Positions 60,453 to 64,000 of a stretch of 64,000 nucleotides of DNA are shown here, piece after piece (positions within the stretch are counted from its first letter, which is position 1; each line of letters opens with the position of its first letter). The notes under the pieces were generated by a model, which had not been told where the DNA came from, did no database searches, and was given only the letters and a program-made list of their open reading frames with translations. Made by a program: the position numbers and the translations under genes. The stretch is from DASRJG01 sp032124015 (GTDB taxonomy: Bacteria > Acidobacteriota > Polarisedimenticolia > Polarisedimenticolales > DASRJG01): assembly GCA_032124015.1 (NCBI GenBank), contig JAQBEH010000021.1, positions 1 through 64,000 on the forward strand, written 5' to 3'.

Positions 60453-63400
60453 TTACGTCACCTCGCGCCAATCGCCACCGATCTTCTGATCCACGGAGAG
60501 CGGAACGGACAGCGGGTGGACGTTTTCCATGGCCTCGCGGACCCGGCCTTTGACGACATCAATTTCGGCTCGCGGCACCTCGAGGAGAAGTTCGTCGTGC
60601 ACCTGGAGCAGCAGGCGCGCCCGGAATCCCCCGTCGTCCAGAACCTTCTCGACCCCATGCATCGCCAGTTTCATCAAATCGGCCGCCGTGCCTTGGATCG
60701 TCGTGTTCACCGCGCCGCGTAGCGCCTGTTGGACCTCGCCGCGGTGTCCTCGGCCCTTCAGGACGGCAAACGACCGGACACGTCCGAAGAGCGTTCGTAC
60801 CCGTCCTTCGCGCATCGCCTCGGCGCGGACCCCCTCGATGTAGGTCTTCACGCTCTTGAACCGATCGAAATACGCCTCGATGAAATCGTGCGCGTCTTGG
60901 CGCGTCATGTCCTGATCGCGCGCCAGACGGACCTCGGACATGCCGTAGAGGATCCCAAAATTGATGGCCTTGGCGCGCCGGCGCATCGTGTCGGTCACGA
61001 GCGCCGGGTCAACGCCGAACACTTTTGCCGCAGTGACGCGGTGGATGTCCTCCCCGGCGCGAAACGCGGCCTGGAGTTCGACGTCGCCGCAAAGGTGCGC
61101 GAGCACCCGCAGCTCGACCTGGGAATAGTCGGACGCCAGAAAAACCCAACCGTCCTCCGGAACAAAGGCGCTGCGAATCCGTAGACCGATCGCCGTCCGC
61201 GCCGGGATGTTCTGGAGGTTGGGGTCCGAGGACGACAGCCGTCCGGTCGCGGCGCCGGTTGGGTGATAGGACGTGTGGACGCGTCCGGTCTCCGGGTTGA
61301 CCAGCGCGGGGAGGGTATCGACGTAGGTTCCCTTCAGCTTGGCCAACTCCCGGTAGGCAAGCAGGCGGCGCGCGATCTCGTGGTCTTCCGCCAGGTCCTC
61401 GAGAGTCGCTGCGTCGGTTGAAAACTCGCGACTCTTGGCGGTCTTTTTCCCCGGCTTCAGTCCGAGCGCGCCGAAGAGGATCTCGCGCAACTGCTTGGGT
61501 GAATCGACGTTGAACGCCCCGCCGGCGAGCGTGTGGATCGCGCGCCGCTCGAGGTCGAGCAGCACGTCTATCTCCTTGGACAAACCGGAGAGCGCAAGGA
61601 CGTCGATCTTGATCCCGGTCGCCTCCATGCGCTCTAAGATCGGGAGCGTCGGTCCATCGATGTTGCGCCAGACCTCCTCGACACCCTCCTCGCGGAGCTT
61701 CGGGGAGAGCACGTCCGCGAGCCTGAGCGTCACGTCCGCGTCCTCGGCGGCGTAGCGGGTTACGCGATCGACGTCGATCTGATCGAGGGTCAGCTGCCGC
61801 GCGCCCGAGCCGACCAGCGACGCATACTTGATCGTCTCGTGGCCCAGGTAGAACGCCGCGAGGGAATCCATGCCGAAGCTGGGCCGGTCGGGCTCCAACA
61901 GAAACGCCGCGACCATCGTGTCGAGGGCCCATCCCGAAACCGGCATCCCGTGGCGGCGCAGAATGTGGCTGTCGTACTTGAGGTTCTGACCGACCTTTGC
62001 CACCGACGGATCCGCCAGGAGTGGCGCCAAAATCTCTCGCACCTCTTCGAGCCCCAGCTGATCGGGAACGCCGAGATACGCGTGCGCGATGGGAATGTAG
62101 ACGCCTTGACGGTGCGCCCACGACAACGAGACCCCGACGAGCTTCGCGCGCATGGGGTCGGTGGAGTTCGTCTCGGTATCGACGGCGATGCGCCCCGCCG
62201 CCCGGCTCTTGGCCACGGCGGCGAGCAAGGCGTCCCGCGTGAGGATCGAGCTGTAGTCGGCGGCCTCAGCGGCCGTCGCGACCGGTTCCTCGGTCGCATC
62301 GACCGCGTCGGCGGCCGATGTCGGCGCGGGTACCGGCCCGGTAGCCACAGCCTCCGCGGCGAATTCCGCCGTCAGCGAGCGGAATCCGAGCGTCTTGAAC
62401 AGCGCCGCGAGCTTCTCCCGATCCGGCGGATCGTGGCGCAGCGCTTCGGGGTCGAAGGCCGCCGGAACGTGGGCGTCCAGCGTCGCCAGTTCGCGCGACA
62501 GACGGGCCTGCTCGGCGTTGTCGACGATCGCCTGCCCGATGCGCCGTTGGCTTCCCTTGTCGAGGCTCTTGAGAGTCTTGGCGAGAGACTTACGCTCTTT
62601 CGGTTTCAATCCGGCGAGATCGGCAATCGCCGCCACGCCGTTTCTTGCTTCGCGAAGCCGCGCCGCGAACTCCACGTCCTTTTCGATCGCGAGAAGCTCG
62701 TCGACGCTCGCTACGAATCGATCTCGCGGCGCCACCAGGTCGTCTTCCGGCGTCTCGAGGGCAGCGACGAGCCCGTCGCGCGCTTCGAACGCCGCGACGA
62801 AGCGCAACCCGCGCGCGATGATCGCCTCGACATCGCCGTACGTTGTCACGAGCGCGAGCGCAGTTTTTTCGCCGACGCCCGGCACGCCCGGGATGTTGTC
62901 GACCGCGTCGCCCATCAGCCCCAGCACGTCGCGCACCAGGCCGGGCGCGGCACCGAAATGCTCGGCGACCCCCGCGGCGTCGAGACGGAGATCCTTCGAG
63001 GGGTTGAGGACGGTGACGCCGGGGCCCACGAGCTGGAGGAGGTCCTTGTCCGAGGCGACGACGACCACCTCGTACCCCGCCTCGCGTGCGAGACGCGCGT
63101 AGGTCGCGATCAGATCGTCGGCCTCGTACCCGGAAAGTTCGAGCTGGGGGATGCGAAAACCCTCGCAGACCTGCTTGACCAAGGGAACCTGCGAGATGAG
63201 ATCTTCGGGGACGGGCGGCCGGTGCGCCTTGTAGTCCGCAAAGCGTTCGTGCCTGAACGTCGGGCCCTCGAGATCGAACGCCACCCCGACGTACTCCGGC
63301 TTCTCGTCGTTCAGTAGCTTCCGCAGCATCGTCGTGAAGCCGAAGACGGCGTTGGTCGGGACACCCTCGGCGTTCGTCAAACCACGGATGGCGAAATACG

Positions 63401-63464
63401 CCCGAAAGAGCTGCGACGTCCCGTCGATGAGGTAGATGTTCTTCACGGCAGCAGTGGGCGGCAT
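60453..63464 (-). CDS. polA: DNA polymerase I
   Basis: A 1003-aa three-domain enzyme. The 5'-nuclease part begins YLIDGTSQLFRAYFAIRGL and has ASDKDLLQL and VPGVGEKTAL. The proofreading domain seems intact (RIAVDTETNSTD with the Asp-x-Glu pair, YAAEDADVTLRL later). The polymerase has SSSDPNLQNIPAR, FLASDYSQVELRVLAHL, RRRAKAINFGILYGMS and LLLQVHDELLLEVP. Length is a little above the usual ~930, owing to an Ala/Pro-rich linker (TGPVPAPTSAADA). No -TSN helix or other odd fusion is visible. Confidence 0.96.
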   Translation of the reverse strand: MPPTAAVKNIYLIDGTSQLFRAYFAIRGLTNAEGVPTNAVFGFTTMLRKLLNDEKPEYVGVAFDLEGPTFRHERFADYKAHRPPVPEDLISQVPLVKQVCEGFRIPQLELSGYEADDLIATYARLAREAGYEVVVVASDKDLLQLVGPGVTVLNPSKDLRLDAAGVAEHFGAAPGLVRDVLGLMGDAVDNIPGVPGVGEKTALALVTTYGDVEAIIARGLRFVAAFEARDGLVAALETPEDDLVAPRDRFVASVDELLAIEKDVEFAARLREARNGVAAIADLAGLKPKERKSLAKTLKSLDKGSQRRIGQAIVDNAEQARLSRELATLDAHVPAAFDPEALRHDPPDREKLAALFKTLGFRSLTAEFAAEAVATGPVPAPTSAADAVDATEEPVATAAEAADYSSILTRDALLAAVAKSRAAGRIAVDTETNSTDPMRAKLVGVSLSWAHRQGVYIPIAHAYLGVPDQLGLEEVREILAPLLADPSVAKVGQNLKYDSHILRRHGMPVSGWALDTMVAAFLLEPDRPSFGMDSLAAFYLGHETIKYASLVGSGARQLTLDQIDVDRVTRYAAEDADVTLRLADVLSPKLREEGVEEVWRNIDGPTLPILERMEATGIKIDVLALSGLSKEIDVLLDLERRAIHTLAGGAFNVDSPKQLREILFGALGLKPGKKTAKSREFSTDAATLEDLAEDHEIARRLLAYRELAKLKGTYVDTLPALVNPETGRVHTSYHPTGAATGRLSSSDPNLQNIPARTAIGLRIRSAFVPEDGWVFLASDYSQVELRVLAHLCGDVELQAAFRAGEDIHRVTAAKVFGVDPALVTDTMRRRAKAINFGILYGMSEVRLARDQDMTRQDAHDFIEAYFDRFKSVKTYIEGVRAEAMREGRVRTLFGRVRSFAVLKGRGHRGEVQQALRGAVNTTIQGTAADLMKLAMHGVEKVLDDGGFRARLLLQVHDELLLEVPRAEIDVVKGRVREAMENVHPLSVPLSVDQKIGGDWREVT

Positions 63465-63491
63465 CCTACTCCAGGTCGCCGGGTCCTCCGA

Positions 63492-63899
63492 TCACGACTC
63501 CTTCTCGCGATCGCGCCGCGCACGGGCGAAGTGTTCGAGCTTCCGCTGGACCTTCCACCCGAGCTCCTCGGGAGGGACTCCCAGCGTGTGCGCCTCGACG
63601 AGCAGCGCTTCGATCGCGGCATCGAGCGCGGCCTCGCGCTCTTTGGGCGCCAGGGTCGAAGCGTTCTCGGCGATGAAAGTCCCCTGCCCGACCCGGGTGC
63701 GGACCACTCCTGCACGCTCCAGTTCGGCCACGGCGCGCGCGGCGGTATTTCGGTTGACGCGGGCCCTGACCCCGAGTTCGCGCACGGTGAGGAACCTGTC
63801 ACCGGGCTTGAGAGCCCCCAGCGCGAGGAGGCGGCGCACCTGTTCGACGATTTGCAGGTAGAGCGGGATCGGGCTTCGCGGGTCGAGTTCGAGAATCAC
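63492..63899 (-). CDS. GntR/YtrA-family transcriptional regulator
   Basis: A 135-aa repressor with the winged helix of the GntR family (IPLYLQIVEQVRRLLALGALKPGDRFLTVRELGVRARVNRNTAARAVAELERAGVV) and a short C-terminal helix, as in the YtrA subgroup, which commonly controls ABC transporters. GTG 63899. A perfect 10-4-10 inverted repeat lies 12 bp upstream, consistent with self-control and control of a divergent gene beyond the window. Confidence 0.88.
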   Translation of the reverse strand: MILELDPRSPIPLYLQIVEQVRRLLALGALKPGDRFLTVRELGVRARVNRNTAARAVAELERAGVVRTRVGQGTFIAENASTLAPKEREAALDAAIEALLVEAHTLGVPPEELGWKVQRKLEHFARARRDREKES

Positions 63900-63910
63900 G
63901 TCGTCCGCCT

Positions 63911-63934
63911 ATTGTCCTAGTGTCCTAGGACAAT
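63911..63934. promoter_or_regulatory. Operator: perfect 10-bp inverted repeat
   Basis: ATTGTCCTAG, TGTC, CTAGGACAAT. Ten-base arms with no mismatch, 4-base centre. The inner TGTCCTAGGACA is also palindromic. Position directly upstream of the GntR gene supports it as the autoregulatory site. Confidence 0.72.
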
Positions 63935-64000
63935 ATACGGGAACGCCTCGCCACTGTCCACCAGTTTTTCAGGGTCGCTCGGACAACCCCCTTTTCCCAG

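Noticed and set aside
60000..63400. Plus-strand long frames over polA
   Set aside because: Arg-rich translations without domains; polA on the minus strand is intact.

Overview
The window looks like two different genomes joined at about 16.49 kb. Bases 1 to ~16,490 read as a gammaproteobacterium, possibly Xanthomonadales-like. Support: a REP palindrome starting TGTAGGAGCGCC, integron attC sites, a PGN_0703-type nuclease, a GcdH-type acyl-CoA dehydrogenase and an IS3-family relic. Bases ~16,500 to 64,000 are a high-GC, densely packed genome of an LPS-bearing (diderm) bacterium. It carries Kdo synthesis, WaaP-like kinase, LolA, Tat, futalosine-pathway MqnD, DUF4388 and DUF6178 proteins and GGGGACA-type palindromes, which fits Acidobacteriota or a deltaproteobacterial lineage. 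The exact phylum cannot be fixed from the sequence alone. The join falls next to a broken insertion sequence and cuts off a gene that has a strong ribosome binding site but only a few codons. It is therefore either a metagenome assembly chimera or a real transfer breakpoint.

Region 1 (1-12.6 kb): a frameshifted Thivi_2564-like membrane miniprotein, DUF2254 and RDD membrane proteins, a TPR-like/SAM methyltransferase, a GST, a TonB-C-like periplasmic protein and a PNPOx-like protein. Then come a secreted guanyl ribonuclease of the RNase Sa/barnase type with its barstar-like inhibitor, a GFA protein with a basic tail, a PD-(D/E)XK nuclease, GcdH, a beta-propeller protein and a VOC protein.

Region 2 (12.8-16.5 kb): a short integron cassette array without a visible integrase (CALIN). 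Cassette 1 is an unknown 126-aa protein, cassette 2 an amidohydrolase lipoprotein of 570 aa, and cassette 3 a metallophosphatase. There are two complete attC sites (88 and 60 bp) and a half attC that runs into an internally deleted IS3 transposase.

Region 3 (16.5-33 kb): a SNF2 ATPase with two SWIM fingers, a fused E1 alpha-beta 2-oxoacid dehydrogenase, an RRM protein with a structured leader and a B3/B4-domain protein. A tightly overlapping operon follows: ECF sigma, membrane FecR-type anti-sigma, then two ABC-2 exporters. DUF6178, a small coiled-coil protein and PepT complete the region.

Region 4 (33-47 kb): an envelope block. kdsB-pyrG-kdsA-kdsD-kdsC-lapA-like genes make and activate Kdo, with CTP synthase supplying the CTP. 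Next are a two-module DUF4388 protein, a Trm112-like protein, a GT9 glycosyltransferase, an overlapping tatB-tatC-waaP-like-TPR operon and a C-terminal processing protease.

Region 5 (46.3-64 kb): an unknown protein paired with a one-AAA+ ClpB-like ATPase whose Walker A ends in Asn, groES-groEL under a sigma-70 promoter plus CIRCE, an EamA exporter, an M20 amidohydrolase, mqnD-ygfZ, an HDAC-like deacetylase, lolA, a HEAT-repeat/cyclophilin lipoprotein, an HD-GYP response regulator, polA, and a GntR/YtrA regulator facing a perfect 10+4+10 inverted-repeat operator.
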